This document shows, piece by piece, positions 1 to 8,323 of a stretch of 64,000 nucleotides of DNA. Where the stretch lies: the NCBI GenBank assembly GCA_021324395.1, contig JAJPJG010000013.1, forward strand, positions 1 through 64,000, in the 5' to 3' direction. Every line of letters starts with the position of its first letter. Position 1 is the stretch's first letter. The notes below the pieces were generated by a model. The model did no database searches, was not told where the DNA came from, and saw only the letters and a program-made list of their open reading frames with translations. A program made the position numbers and the translations under genes. The DNA is from Spartobacteria bacterium. GTDB taxonomy: Bacteria > Verrucomicrobiota > Verrucomicrobiia > Chthoniobacterales > Chthoniobacteraceae.

Positions 1-1178
1 TCGGCGACGTCGTTGCGGGCGATGTAGTCGCGGCCCTCGGCGATGTTTTCCAAAGTCGATGCGTCGATGATGCGCTCGATGCTGACGATCTCGGCGTCGA
101 GTTCCTGCGTGGCGAGCTTGATCTTCGTGCGTTCGCCGATGGCGAAGTTGCGCTTGCCCATCCAGAACAGGCGCGCCTTGAAACGATTCGACTCGATCGG
201 CGAGTCAGCCTCGCGCGAGGCGACATGGCCGCGCTCGACGAATATTTGCTCCGTCAATGTGATGCCGACCGATTCGCCCGCAACCGCGTAATCACGCGGC
301 GCGGCGTTCCACCGCTCGATGCTCGCGACGATGCTGGTTTTGTTGTTCGGCGAAAAAACAAGCGTGTCGCCAACGCGCAATGTGCCGCTCTCGATGCGGC
401 CCGCGATGATGCGGCGCGCATCAAAGCGATAAACGTCCTGAACCGGGAAGCGCAGCGGCAAATCGTGGAGCGGCTTCGGCGGCTCGAAGCTGTCGAGCAT
501 GTCGGTGATGGTCGGGCCGGAATACCACGGCATATCAGCGCGGTCTTTGTTTGCGACATTCGCGCCGTTGCGCGCGGAGATCGGCACGAACTGGCGCGCT
601 TCGAGTCCGATCTGTTTGAGAAAGATTTTGTATTCGGCGACAACGTCGTTGAACACCTGCTCGCTGTAGCCGACAAGGTCCATTTTATTCACCGCGACGA
701 CGACTTGCGAAATACCGAGCAGCGATAGCAGATAACCGTGGCGGCGCGATTGCTCGCGCACGCCTTCGTTCGCCGCGATGAGCAGCACCGCCGCATCCGC
801 GCTCGCCGCGCCGGTGATCATGTTTTTCAAGAACTCCTTGTGACCGGGCGCGTCGATAATGACGTAGGGACGTTTCGCCGTCTTGAACTGAATCTGCGTC
901 GTGTCGATCGTGATGTTTTGCTCCTGCTCCTCGAGCAGCGAATCGAGCAGAAACGAGAACTCGAATTCCATGCCTTCTTCGCGGCAGGCTTTTTGAATTT
1001 GTTCGACTTTGCCCTCCGGCAGCGAATTCGTGTCGTGGAAAATGCGGCCGATGAGCGTGGACTTGCCGTGATCAACGTGGCCGACGAAGACGATTTTTAA
1101 TCGATTCGCGCCGCTCGCGGCGACTTCGTGCGATGTGCTTTTTTTGGGCTGCCGGGCAGCTTCGAGAGTTGCGGACAT
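1..1178 (-). CDS. cysN: Sulfate adenylyltransferase subunit 1 (GTPase), 3' end beyond window
   Basis: The large GTP-binding subunit of ATP sulfurylase, which couples GTP hydrolysis to formation of adenylylsulfate by CysD. About 392 codons are present and the frame is still open at base 1, so the C-terminus is missing and a fused APS kinase (CysC) domain cannot be judged. I translated this frame directly: the start is an ATG at 1178, followed by a P-loop GHVDHGKST at residues 33-41, then IDAPGHKEF (switch II) and NKMD, as in translational GTPases of the CysN class. It lies 13 bp downstream of cysD and is the last visible gene of the cysH-cysD-cysN operon. The family is clear from the motifs and the partner gene; only completeness is unknown. 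Confidence 0.95.
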   Translation of the reverse strand, partial: MSATLEAARQPKKSTSHEVAASGANRLKIVFVGHVDHGKSTLIGRIFHDTNSLPEGKVEQIQKACREEGMEFEFSFLLDSLLEEQEQNITIDTTQIQFKTAKRPYVIIDAPGHKEFLKNMITGAASADAAVLLIAANEGVREQSRRHGYLLSLLGISQVVVAVNKMDLVGYSEQVFNDVVAEYKIFLKQIGLEARQFVPISARNGANVANKDRADMPWYSGPTITDMLDSFEPPKPLHDLPLRFPVQDVYRFDARRIIAGRIESGTLRVGDTLVFSPNNKTSIVASIERWNAAPRDYAVAGESVGITLTEQIFVERGHVASREADSPIESNRFKARLFWMGKRNFAIGERTKIKLATQELDAEIVSIERIIDASTLENIAEGRDYIARNDVA

Positions 1179-1191
1179 ATTCGAGAAAAAA

Positions 1192-2175
1192 TTACATGAA
1201 GCCTTTGGCGCGGAGCTTCTGCATCGCATTTCGCTCATGATGGTCTTGCGCGCGTCCGGCGCGTTCGCTGACTTTGGTCGTCGCGAGTTCGTCGATGATT
1301 TTGTCGATCGTATCGGCTTCGCTTTCGACGGGATTGGAGATGGGCCAGTCGCCCAGCGAGCGAAACCGGTAGCGTTTTCCGTCGCGGCCTGTGCGTGCGA
1401 AATACATCTTCGGGATCGGGATGCCTTCGCGCTGGATGTAGAGCCAGATGTCGCGCTCGCTCCAATCGAGCAGCGCCTGCACGCGGACGTGTTCGCCCGC
1501 CGCGCACGAGGTCGTGAACTGGTTCCAGAATTCCGGCGGCTGGTCTTTGTAGTCCCACTCGAAATCTTTCGTCCGCGGCGAAAAGTAGCGCTCCTTTGCG
1601 CGTGTCGGGTCTTCGTCGCGGCGGATGCCGGTGATGAGCGCGTCCCATTTGTGCTCGGCCATGACCTGCTGGAGTGCGACGGTTTTTAGCTCGTGGGTGA
1701 CCGTGACCGGGTCAGCCGTGTCGAACCCAATCGGCCCACGCGTCGCGTAATCGCCGCGTCCGGCGCGCGCGTCCTCGTTGATTTTCACGATCAAATTCAA
1801 GTCGTGATGGCTCACCGCCCAGTCGCGGTAATCGAGCATCTCGGGAAATTCGTAAGTCGTGTCGATGTGCAGCAACGGATACGGGATGTGGCCGGCGAAA
1901 GCTTTTTTCGAGAGCCAGATGAGCACGTTCGAGTCTTTGCCCATCGACCACGGCATGCAGATGTTTTTGAAATGATGAAATGCCTCGCGGATAATGAACA
2001 CGCTCTGTGCTTCGAGCGCGTCGAGATGTGCGGCATCCGTGCGCGAGATTTTCTCCGGAAAAAACACAGGCGGCTCGGACGGATCAGGCGCGGGATAGAG
2101 GCGCGAATAGGCCGGATGTTCCGAAATGGGCGCACGACGTCCGGAGACGGGTGTGGATTCAGCAATGGTCGTCAT
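1192..2175 (-). CDS. cysD: Sulfate adenylyltransferase subunit 2
   Basis: Catalytic subunit of ATP sulfurylase, making adenylylsulfate (APS) from ATP and sulfate together with CysN. The 327-residue product carries the PP-loop motif SMGKDS at residues 77-82 and the family blocks [26 protein letters not shown] and [15 protein letters not shown]. It is roughly 25 residues longer than the usual form of about 300, because of a Pro-rich N-terminal extension before [14 protein letters not shown]. The N-terminus is therefore less certain than the rest; an internal start near residue 50 would give a shorter protein. It sits 10 bp after cysH and 13 bp before cysN, so the three genes are almost certainly co-transcribed. 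Confidence 0.96.
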   Translation of the reverse strand: MTTIAESTPVSGRRAPISEHPAYSRLYPAPDPSEPPVFFPEKISRTDAAHLDALEAQSVFIIREAFHHFKNICMPWSMGKDSNVLIWLSKKAFAGHIPYPLLHIDTTYEFPEMLDYRDWAVSHHDLNLIVKINEDARAGRGDYATRGPIGFDTADPVTVTHELKTVALQQVMAEHKWDALITGIRRDEDPTRAKERYFSPRTKDFEWDYKDQPPEFWNQFTTSCAAGEHVRVQALLDWSERDIWLYIQREGIPIPKMYFARTGRDGKRYRFRSLGDWPISNPVESEADTIDKIIDELATTKVSERAGRAQDHHERNAMQKLRAKGFM

Positions 2176-2185
2176 GATCGAAAAA

Positions 2186-2923
2186 TCAGATGTTGTCGCC
2201 GAGGAACGTGTGGATGCCGCACTCGGTCTTGTCGAAGCCGGTCCATCGTCCGGCGCGTTCGTTGGTGCCTTCGGAAACCGCGCGCGTGCAAGGCCAGCAG
2301 CCGATCGAGCGATAGCCGCGGTCGTGCAGCGGATTGTAGGGAATTTTATGCTTGGCGATATAAGCCCAGACGGCTTCGCGCGACCAATTCGCCATCGGAT
2401 TCAGTTTCAAAATGTAGCGGTCGCGCAGCACGTCAAAGTGATACAGCTCCAGAATCTGCGTCTTTTGCCGCGTCTCACTTTGCTGGCGTCGCAGGCCGGT
2501 AATCCAGACCGCGAGCTCGCCGAGTTTTTTTTGCAACGGCAAAACCTTGCGCATCGTGCAGCAGAGATCGGGATTACGCTTCCAAAGCTCGGGACCGTGC
2601 TCGGCGACTTGCTGCATCGGCGTTTGCTCGGGATAAATCGACTCGATTTTCAGCTCGAAGAAATTTTCGAGGTTCCGCTTCGTTTCCAGCGTCTCGGGAA
2701 AAAGCAACTGCGTATCGAGCGTGAACACCGGCAACGGCAGCCCGGCCTTCACTGCGTGATGGATCATCACCAGCCCCGCGCCCTGAAAACTTGTGCCGAT
2801 TTGCGCGCGCTCGCCAAAACGATCCCAAGCCCAGCGGAGGACTAATTCGAGAGGTTCATTCTCGAACTTTTCCGCGAGCGCGTGAACTTCCTCAGCGCTG
2901 ATTTCGTCCAGTTGTAGAGTCAT
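2186..2923 (-). CDS. cysH: Phosphoadenylyl/adenylylsulfate reductase, iron-sulfur (APS) type
   Basis: Reduces activated sulfate to sulfite in assimilatory sulfate reduction. The 245-residue protein has the C-terminal ECGIH motif with the catalytic cysteine C235. It also has the two cysteine pairs C121-C122 and C209-x-x-C212. These pairs bind a [4Fe-4S] cluster and distinguish the APS-using class (EC 1.8.4.10) from the cluster-free PAPS enzymes of enteric bacteria. This fits the absence of any visible APS kinase, although one could be fused to cysN outside the window. cysH is the first gene of the leftward operon, and the 91 bp upstream hold two palindromes described separately. Confidence 0.95.
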   Translation of the reverse strand: MTLQLDEISAEEVHALAEKFENEPLELVLRWAWDRFGERAQIGTSFQGAGLVMIHHAVKAGLPLPVFTLDTQLLFPETLETKRNLENFFELKIESIYPEQTPMQQVAEHGPELWKRNPDLCCTMRKVLPLQKKLGELAVWITGLRRQQSETRQKTQILELYHFDVLRDRYILKLNPMANWSREAVWAYIAKHKIPYNPLHDRGYRSIGCWPCTRAVSEGTNERAGRWTGFDKTECGIHTFLGDNI

Positions 2924-2943
2924 TTGCGTGCATTCTCCTAATT

Positions 2944-2990
2944 TCCTAGTTGGTAGTAGGAGATTTCGTCATCATTCCAGACATCTGGAA
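2944..2990 (-). promoter_or_regulatory. Two inverted repeats upstream of cysH (putative operator)
   Basis: The 91-bp gap between cysH and its upstream neighbour contains two dyads. At 2975-2990 a 7-bp arm TTCCAGA is repeated in inverse as TCTGGAA with a 2-bp spacer. At 2944-2961 the arms TCCTA and TAGGA flank an 8-bp centre. Both lie 20-70 bp before the cysH start, where an operator of a sulfur-responsive regulator would be expected. No regulator gene is adjacent and no known consensus was matched, so the function is inferred from position and symmetry only. Confidence 0.4.
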
Positions 2991-3014
2991 AAAAACAAGC
3001 GAATTTCGGTGAAA

Positions 3015-3368
3015 TTACCGCTTTGGACCTTCGCCAATCGCCGGCAACGTTGAGTGAAATAACTGCGGCTGTTTTGTATAAACAATCGTCAGGTAATTTC
3101 CCTCACGCGTAGCATTCGTTGGCGAATAAGGTGCCGATAATGCATATGCACCGAAGTCATATTGACGGCGTGTGACAGGGGTGTAGCCGTAGTAAATACG
3201 ATAGCCTTTGCTGTAATACGCCATTGTCGGTTTCATCGTGGGCGCCTTGCGGTCGCTGCGATAGTTCGCGCTGTGGCGGAGATAATAACCGTCGCCGCCC
3301 TCATCATAAGCGCGGGCAAACGAAACGACAGCGAGCATGGCGGCGATGAGAAGCAGACTTTTTTTCAT
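3015..3368 (-). CDS. Small secreted tyrosine-rich protein, unknown
   Basis: A 117-residue protein beginning with a clear signal peptide (MKKSLLLIAAMLAVVSFARA, cleavage likely before YDEGG). The mature part is rich in Tyr, Arg and Pro, with no cysteine and no recognised domain. The start chosen is the ATG at 3368, because the longer open frame upstream has no signal-peptide character and overlaps the oppositely oriented SDR gene. It stands alone between the sulfur operon and the divergent sugar-acid operon. I do not recognise a family; an exported or periplasmic role is all the sequence supports. Confidence 0.65.
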   Translation of the reverse strand: MKKSLLLIAAMLAVVSFARAYDEGGDGYYLRHSANYRSDRKAPTMKPTMAYYSKGYRIYYGYTPVTRRQYDFGAYALSAPYSPTNATREGNYLTIVYTKQPQLFHSTLPAIGEGPKR

Positions 3369-3504
3369 AGGCGGGATGGACTCACTATGAAAATTAGCAA
3401 ACCGCTGCGACCATTGTCGAGTCTGTGATTTTCCTGCTTTGTCCTGCTGTGCCTTTCGCATAGCGTCGCATAATGAAAACTTCCCCTGATTTCGGAGGCG
3501 TGAA

Positions 3505-4314
3505 ATGACGGCACTTTTCGATCTTACCGGCGAGGTTGCGGTCGTGATCGGCGCCACCGGCGTGCTCGGCGGCGCACTCGCTGAAGGACTCGCCGACGCA
3601 GGCGCGCGCGTCGCGGTGCTCGGGCGCAATCGCGAGCGCGGCGAAGCCTGCGTAAAACGCATCGTTGAAAAAAACGGCCAGGCGCAATTTTTTACCGCCG
3701 ACGCAAGCGACGCGGAAAGTCTCTCGACTGCGCATCGCGAAATCGAAAAGGCGCTCGGCGCGCCGACGGTTTTGCTTAACGGCGCGGGCGGAAACGATCC
3801 GAAAGTGACCGTAACGGCCGATCGACCTTTTGAAAAAATCGCGCTCGAAGACTGGCGCGCGAGCTTTGACATGAACCTCGTCGGCGGCGCGTTTTTGCCG
3901 TGCCAGGAATTCGGCCCGGCCATGGCAACACGCGGACGCGGCAGCATCATCAACATCGCCAGCGTCGCGTCGCATCTGCCCGTTTCGCGCGTCGTCGCTT
4001 ATTCTGCGGCGAAAGCAGCCGTGCTGAATCTCACGCAATTTCTGGCGCGCGAATGGGCGACGCGCGGGGTGCGCGTGAACTCGATCACGCCGGGCTTTTT
4101 CCCTGCGGAACAAAATCGCGCGCTGCTTTTCAATTCCGACGGCACGCCGAGTCCGCGCGCGCAATCGATCCTCGGACACACGCCGATGGCGCGTTTTGGC
4201 GAAGCGCACGAACTCGTCGGCGCGGCGATTTTTTTGGCGAGCCACAAAGCGAGCAGCTTCGTGACCGGCGCTGATTTGCGAGTGGACGGCGGCTTTCTTT
4301 CGCAGACAATTTAA
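3505..4314 (+). CDS. uxuB: SDR-family D-mannonate oxidoreductase (fructuronate reductase)
   Basis: NAD(P)-dependent short-chain dehydrogenase, 269 residues, predicted to interconvert D-fructuronate and D-mannonate. It has the cofactor motif GATGVLG (16-22), NGAGG (92-96), the catalytic S153 and Y166-x-x-x-K170, and the C-terminal VDGGF. The blocks NGAGGNDPK, PGFFPAEQNR and HTPMARFGE are those I know from the SDR-type UxuB (Bacillus YjmF) rather than from gluconate 5-dehydrogenases. A good Shine-Dalgarno GGAGG lies at 3494-3498. It is the first gene of a tight operon with a LarA-like epimerase (2-bp gap) and gluconokinase, which supports a sugar-acid substrate. The exact substrate is inferred. 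Confidence 0.85.
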   Translation: MTALFDLTGEVAVVIGATGVLGGALAEGLADAGARVAVLGRNRERGEACVKRIVEKNGQAQFFTADASDAESLSTAHREIEKALGAPTVLLNGAGGNDPKVTVTADRPFEKIALEDWRASFDMNLVGGAFLPCQEFGPAMATRGRGSIINIASVASHLPVSRVVAYSAAKAAVLNLTQFLAREWATRGVRVNSITPGFFPAEQNRALLFNSDGTPSPRAQSILGHTPMARFGEAHELVGAAIFLASHKASSFVTGADLRVDGGFLSQTI

Positions 4315-4316
4315 GC

Positions 4317-5606
4317 ATGGCTGTTCTCTCCAAAATCGCAGCAGCCGGCGCGGCGCTGCAACCGGCGGACGTCGACGCGCTCATCGCACAGGCTTGCCCG
4401 GCAAAAGATTACCGCGACAAAAAAGTGCTCCTCATCGTGCCGGACGCAACGCGCACCGCGCCGATTGGCACAGTTTTCAAATCGCTCCACAAACAGATCG
4501 CCGCCGCGACGCGCTCACTCGACGTGATGATTGCGCTCGGCACGCATCCGCCGATGAGCGAAGAGGCAATTTGTGCACGGCTGGAAATTTCGCGCGACGA
4601 ACGCAGCGAAAAATACCGCGACGTGCAATTCATCAATCACGAATGGGACAATCCCGCGGCGCTGAAAAATATCGGCACGATTCCGGTGGAGGAAATCAGC
4701 GCGCTCACCGGCGGTCGCTTCGCGATGGATGTGAGCGTGAATGTAAACAGGCGTTTGTTTGACTACGACCAGCTCATCATCGTCGGGCCGGTTTTCCCGC
4801 ATGAAGTCGTCGGCTTCTCCGGCGGAAACAAATACCTTTTCCCCGGCGTCAGCGGCCCGGAGGTGCTGAACTTCTTCCACTGGCTTGGCGCGGTGATTAC
4901 GAACCCGATGATCATCGGGAACAAATGGACGCCGGTGCGCAAAGTCGTCGATCGCGCCGGCGCAATGGTCGGTGTGAACAAGCTTTGCTTTTGTCTCGTC
5001 GTCAAGGGCACGGACTTCTCCGGCATGTTCGTCGGCAGCCCGGAAGCCGCATGGGATGAGGCCTCGGAGCTTTCGCGGCAATTGCACATCGTTTACAAAG
5101 ACCGGCCGTTTCACACCATCCTCTCGTGCGCGCCGCCGATGTATGACGAAATGTGGGTAGGCGGAAAATGCATGTATAAACTCGAGCCGGTGCTCGCCGA
5201 CGGCGGCGAACTCATCATCTACGCGCCGCACATTCGCGAAGTCTCGACGACGCACGGCCATCTCATCGAGGAAATCGGTTACCACTGCCGCGACTATTTT
5301 TTAAAACAATGGGAGACTTTTAAAAATGTGCCGTGGGGCATCCTCGCACACTCCACTCATGTGCGCGGCATCGGCACGTTTGAAAACGGCGTCGAGCATT
5401 GCCGCGCGCAGGTCACGCTTGCGACCGGAATTCCGCGCGAAATTTGCGAGCGCATCAATCTCGGTTATCGTGATCCTGCATCGATCAACGTCGAGGACTT
5501 CGCCGATCGCGAAGACGAAGGCGTGCTGCTCGTGCGCAAGGCGGGCGAAATGCTTTACCAATTGCGCGAGCCGGCGACATGGGCATCCGGCGTTTTCGCG
5601 GCATGA
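4317..5606 (+). CDS. LarA-type nickel-pincer racemase/epimerase, probably D-gluconate/D-mannonate 2-epimerase
   Basis: A 429-residue member of the lactate racemase (LarA, DUF2088) superfamily, which uses a nickel-pincer nucleotide to move a hydride at the carbon alpha to a carboxylate. The residues expected from LarA are present: DATR (D43, R46), GTH (H77), PHEVVGFSGGNKYLFPG with H162 and K172, and H188. Lactate itself is an unlikely substrate, because the gene sits between a UxuB-type mannonate dehydrogenase and a gluconokinase. C2 epimerisation of D-mannonate to D-gluconate would link the two exactly. Within this superfamily D-gluconate 2-epimerases (GntE) are known. No cofactor genes larB/C/E occur in the window, so they must lie elsewhere if the enzyme is active. 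Confidence 0.85.
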   Translation: MAVLSKIAAAGAALQPADVDALIAQACPAKDYRDKKVLLIVPDATRTAPIGTVFKSLHKQIAAATRSLDVMIALGTHPPMSEEAICARLEISRDERSEKYRDVQFINHEWDNPAALKNIGTIPVEEISALTGGRFAMDVSVNVNRRLFDYDQLIIVGPVFPHEVVGFSGGNKYLFPGVSGPEVLNFFHWLGAVITNPMIIGNKWTPVRKVVDRAGAMVGVNKLCFCLVVKGTDFSGMFVGSPEAAWDEASELSRQLHIVYKDRPFHTILSCAPPMYDEMWVGGKCMYKLEPVLADGGELIIYAPHIREVSTTHGHLIEEIGYHCRDYFLKQWETFKNVPWGILAHSTHVRGIGTFENGVEHCRAQVTLATGIPREICERINLGYRDPASINVEDFADREDEGVLLVRKAGEMLYQLREPATWASGVFAA

Positions 5607-6091
5607 GCGTTTATGTCGTGATGGGCGTTTCCGGCAGCGGCAAAACAACCGTGGCCGAAGCGCTCGCGAAAAAATTCGACGGGCTTTACCTGGATGCGGA
5701 CGATTTTCATCCCGCTGCGAATAAAGCGAAAATGGCTGCGGCGATTCCGCTGACGGACGACGACCGCTGGCCGTGGCTCGACACGCTGAACACCGAGCTG
5801 CAGCGCCACGCAAAAGACAAACGCTGCGTTTTTCTCGCTTGCTCCGCGTTGCGACAAATTTACCGCGACCGTCTTGCGCGCAATCTCGATGGATTGCAGT
5901 TCATTTATTTAAAAGGCAGCAAGGAGTGCATTCGCGAACGCATGGAAGCGCGCAAAGACCACTTCATGCCAGCGGCGCTGCTCGATAGTCAGTTCGCCGT
6001 GCTCGAGGAACCGCGCGACGCAATCGTTGTTTCGATCGCCGACTCGCTGCCGCACATCATCGACAAACTCTCTGCGCAAATCGCGCGCTGA
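5603..6091 (+). CDS. gntK: Gluconokinase
   Basis: Small P-loop kinase of 162 residues that phosphorylates D-gluconate to 6-phosphogluconate. It has the Walker A GVSGSGKT at residues 8-15, the DADDFHP motif, LTDDDRWPWL and CSALRQIYRD, all typical of the GntK/thermoresistant gluconokinase family. The start is the ATG at 5603, which overlaps the stop of the upstream epimerase gene by 4 bp (ATGA); an in-frame start 24 bp earlier is less likely. Its translational coupling to the LarA-like gene argues that gluconate is the product of that epimerase. It converges with ybaB, leaving a single base between the two stops. Confidence 0.9.
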   Translation: MSVYVVMGVSGSGKTTVAEALAKKFDGLYLDADDFHPAANKAKMAAAIPLTDDDRWPWLDTLNTELQRHAKDKRCVFLACSALRQIYRDRLARNLDGLQFIYLKGSKECIRERMEARKDHFMPAALLDSQFAVLEEPRDAIVVSIADSLPHIIDKLSAQIAR

Positions 6092-6092
6092 A

Positions 6093-6407
6093 TCAAAAGC
6101 CGAGTCCCGGCGGCAGTCCCATTCCGGCGGTCAGCTTGCCCATCTCGGCTTGCGCGAGTTCTTTTCCCTTCGTGATCGCCTGTTTTACTCCGCTTAAAAC
6201 CAGATCCTCAAGCATCTCGACGTCGTTCGGATCGACGACATCCTTGCTGATCTTGATCGAAACCACATCGCCCGCGCCGTTCGCAACCACTGTGACCTTG
6301 CCACCGCCCGCGGTGACTTCGACGGTTTTCTCCGCGAGTTCGGATTGAGTTTGCGCAAGCTGCTCCTGCATCTTTTGCGCCTGCTTCATCATTTTCTGGA
6401 TGTTCAT
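6093..6407 (-). CDS. ybaB: YbaB/EbfC family nucleoid-associated protein
   Basis: A 104-residue DNA-binding protein of the YbaB/EbfC family, a small homodimeric nucleoid protein. It has the N-terminal MNIQKMMKQAQKMQEQLAQ helix rich in Met and Gln, and the conserved core VEVTAGGGKVTVVANGAGDV. It lies 18 bp downstream of dnaX on the same strand, the dnaX-ybaB pairing seen across many bacterial phyla, which supports both calls. Confidence 0.95.
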   Translation of the reverse strand: MNIQKMMKQAQKMQEQLAQTQSELAEKTVEVTAGGGKVTVVANGAGDVVSIKISKDVVDPNDVEMLEDLVLSGVKQAITKGKELAQAEMGKLTAGMGLPPGLGF

Positions 6408-6425
6408 ACTTATTTAGCTGTCTGT

Positions 6426-8081
6426 TTATGCGGGTTGGATTTCGCCTTTGAAAATCTCGAGCGCCTTGCGAATGAGCGGATCGTTTTTGAACTCCTCCAT
6501 CGGATCGGCCGGCGTCGGCGGTTTCTGCTCGGGAATCACGACCGGCGTAACGACGAGACCCTCGCGCAATTCGCAGCGGATCGACAACGTCGCGCCTGCG
6601 AGTTCGGAAATGAGCGACTCCAAAAAGACGCGATTGTTTTGCCGCATCAGCGAATCGACCGCGAGCGTCTGATCGGTGGGAAAGCCGATGATTGCTTGGT
6701 TCGCGGCGATCTCGATCAACGTGCCGGCTTCGATCCATGAGCTGATCAGCGGGCGTTTGCGGCGAATTTGCGCGAGCAATGCGGGCCAGATTTCGTCATT
6801 CGCGACCGCGCGAACTGTGGGCGCGGGCTCTTCCCGCGCAACGCTCGGTTGCGGAGCCGGCGGCTCTGGCTTGGGCGCTTCAACGATGCGCGGAGTTTTT
6901 TTTTCCGCGGGAGCGGCGGCGCGTAGCGGCGGCAGTTCCCCGCCGTTGCGGAGCGTGGCGAGCGCGCCGATCACGTCGTTTAGCGTCGTTTGTTCCAGCG
7001 TTTGGATCGCTTTGATCACCGCGATTTCAAAATGCATCTTCTTGTTCGGTGCCCAGCGCATCCGGGCTTCGGCGCCTGCAAATTGCTCGATCAACTCCAG
7101 CAGCCGATCCATCGCGATTTTGTCCGACTGCGCTTTGAGTATTTCAAACGTCTCCGGCGGCACATCGGCCTTCACGCATTCGGGATCGGCCTTAGTCACC
7201 AGCAAATCGCGCAGGTGCGAAATCAAATCTGCCATCAGGCGCGAAAGATCGCGCCCCTGCTCCGCCTGCTCGTGTACCACGCCGAGCGCATCGGCGCACG
7301 CACCGTCGAGGATGAACCCGCACAGTTTCGACACCGTTTGCTGCGCGGTAAAACCGAACACCGACAACACATCCTGCTCCGAGATTTTGTCGCCGCAAAA
7401 CGCCACGAGCTGGTCGAGCATCGACTCCGCATCGCGCAGTCCGCCCTCCGCGCCGCGCGCGATCGTCTGCGCCGCTTCATCAGCGAGCGCGATTTTCTCC
7501 TTCTTCGCGATGAACTGCAGATGCTTCGCGATCAGCGGCGCGGGAATCCGCCGCAAATCGAACCGCTGGCAGCGCGACAAAATCGTCAGCGGCACTTTCT
7601 GCACATCAGTCGTCGCGAAAACGAAAATCACATGCTCCGGTGGCTCCTCGAGCGTCTTCAGCAGCGCGTTAAACGACGAGTTCGAGAGCATGTGCACCTC
7701 GTCCACGATGTAGATTTTGTATTTGCCGGTCGTGGGGCGGTATTTGACGTTCTCGATGATCAGCTCGCGCACCTTGTCCACCTGCGTGTTTGACGCAGCG
7801 TCAAACTCCAGCACGTTGAAGCTCGTGCCCGCCGCGATCTCGCGGCAAATCTCGCACTCGCCGCACGGATTCACCGTCGGCCCTTTCACGCAGTTGAGCG
7901 CCTTTGCGAGAATGCGCGCCGTCGATGTCTTGCCCGTGCCGCGCGGCCCGACGAAGAGATAAGCGTGCGCCAGCCGGTTCTGCTCGATCGCATTTTTCAG
8001 CGTCTGGGTGATGTGCTCCTGCCCGACGACCTCGTCGAAATTCTGCGGACGATATTTGCGGGCGAAGACCTGATAACTCAC
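6426..8081 (-). CDS. dnaX: DNA polymerase III subunit gamma/tau
   Basis: Clamp-loader ATPase of the replicative polymerase, 551 residues. It has Walker A GPRGTGKT (45-52), a zinc site formed by C64, C73, C76 and C79, and Walker B IVDEVHML (125-132), followed by the AAA+ lid and collar domains. After about residue 380 comes an Ala/Pro-rich linker and a tau-specific tail. Codons 393-395 form a run of nine A (plus-strand T9 at 6896-6904). A -1 shift or one inserted A would read into TGA at 6882-6880 and give a gamma-like product of 400 residues; this is described as a separate feature. ybaB follows in the same transcription unit. Confidence 0.97.
   Translation of the reverse strand: MSYQVFARKYRPQNFDEVVGQEHITQTLKNAIEQNRLAHAYLFVGPRGTGKTSTARILAKALNCVKGPTVNPCGECEICREIAAGTSFNVLEFDAASNTQVDKVRELIIENVKYRPTTGKYKIYIVDEVHMLSNSSFNALLKTLEEPPEHVIFVFATTDVQKVPLTILSRCQRFDLRRIPAPLIAKHLQFIAKKEKIALADEAAQTIARGAEGGLRDAESMLDQLVAFCGDKISEQDVLSVFGFTAQQTVSKLCGFILDGACADALGVVHEQAEQGRDLSRLMADLISHLRDLLVTKADPECVKADVPPETFEILKAQSDKIAMDRLLELIEQFAGAEARMRWAPNKKMHFEIAVIKAIQTLEQTTLNDVIGALATLRNGGELPPLRAAAPAEKKTPRIVEAPKPEPPAPQPSVAREEPAPTVRAVANDEIWPALLAQIRRKRPLISSWIEAGTLIEIAANQAIIGFPTDQTLAVDSLMRQNNRVFLESLISELAGATLSIRCELREGLVVTPVVIPEQKPPTPADPMEEFKNDPLIRKALEIFKGEIQPA
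6880..6904 (-). promoter_or_regulatory. Putative programmed frameshift / slippage site in dnaX (A9)
   Basis: On the coding strand the codons GAA AAA AAA ACT contain nine consecutive A (6904-6896). They include the slippery heptamer A AAA AAA in the correct phase for a -1 shift. In the -1 frame, stop TGA follows after five further codons. The truncation point lies right after the ATPase/collar region, where gamma ends in other bacteria. In Thermus dnaX an A9 run is known to give gamma by transcriptional slippage, and E. coli uses a similar A-rich heptamer for ribosomal frameshifting. A GAGCC/GGCTC inverted repeat lies about 30 nt downstream. Whether either process occurs here is inferred. Confidence 0.6.
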
Positions 8082-8323
8082 AGCGCGGAAATCTAAATCC
8101 TCGCCGTGTAAAAGCGAAATACTTTTCCTGTTTTGACTGCAAAAGAATCACACGATCAAGACGGTCGTTTCGGGACTGTCGAATTTTGACTAGCGGGGTG
8201 CGTGTGACGAATTCAAGCAGCCGAAACTCGCGGTCTTGCAGGCGATCGAATGCATTTACCTCATCTTGAGGGACGCACTTTGCGCTCGACGCGATTTTGC
8301 GGCTGCTTACATTTCCGAGCGCG

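Noticed and set aside
5579-5602. Earlier start for gluconokinase (MGIRRFRG...)
   Set aside because: The ATG at 5603 overlaps the upstream stop as ATGA and begins the standard GntK N-terminus; the extra eight residues are unconserved.
8082-8323. Small SRP RNA gene (ffs) next to dnaX
   Set aside because: The conserved GGAAGG-type apical motif of SRP RNA is absent from both strands of this divergent intergenic region.
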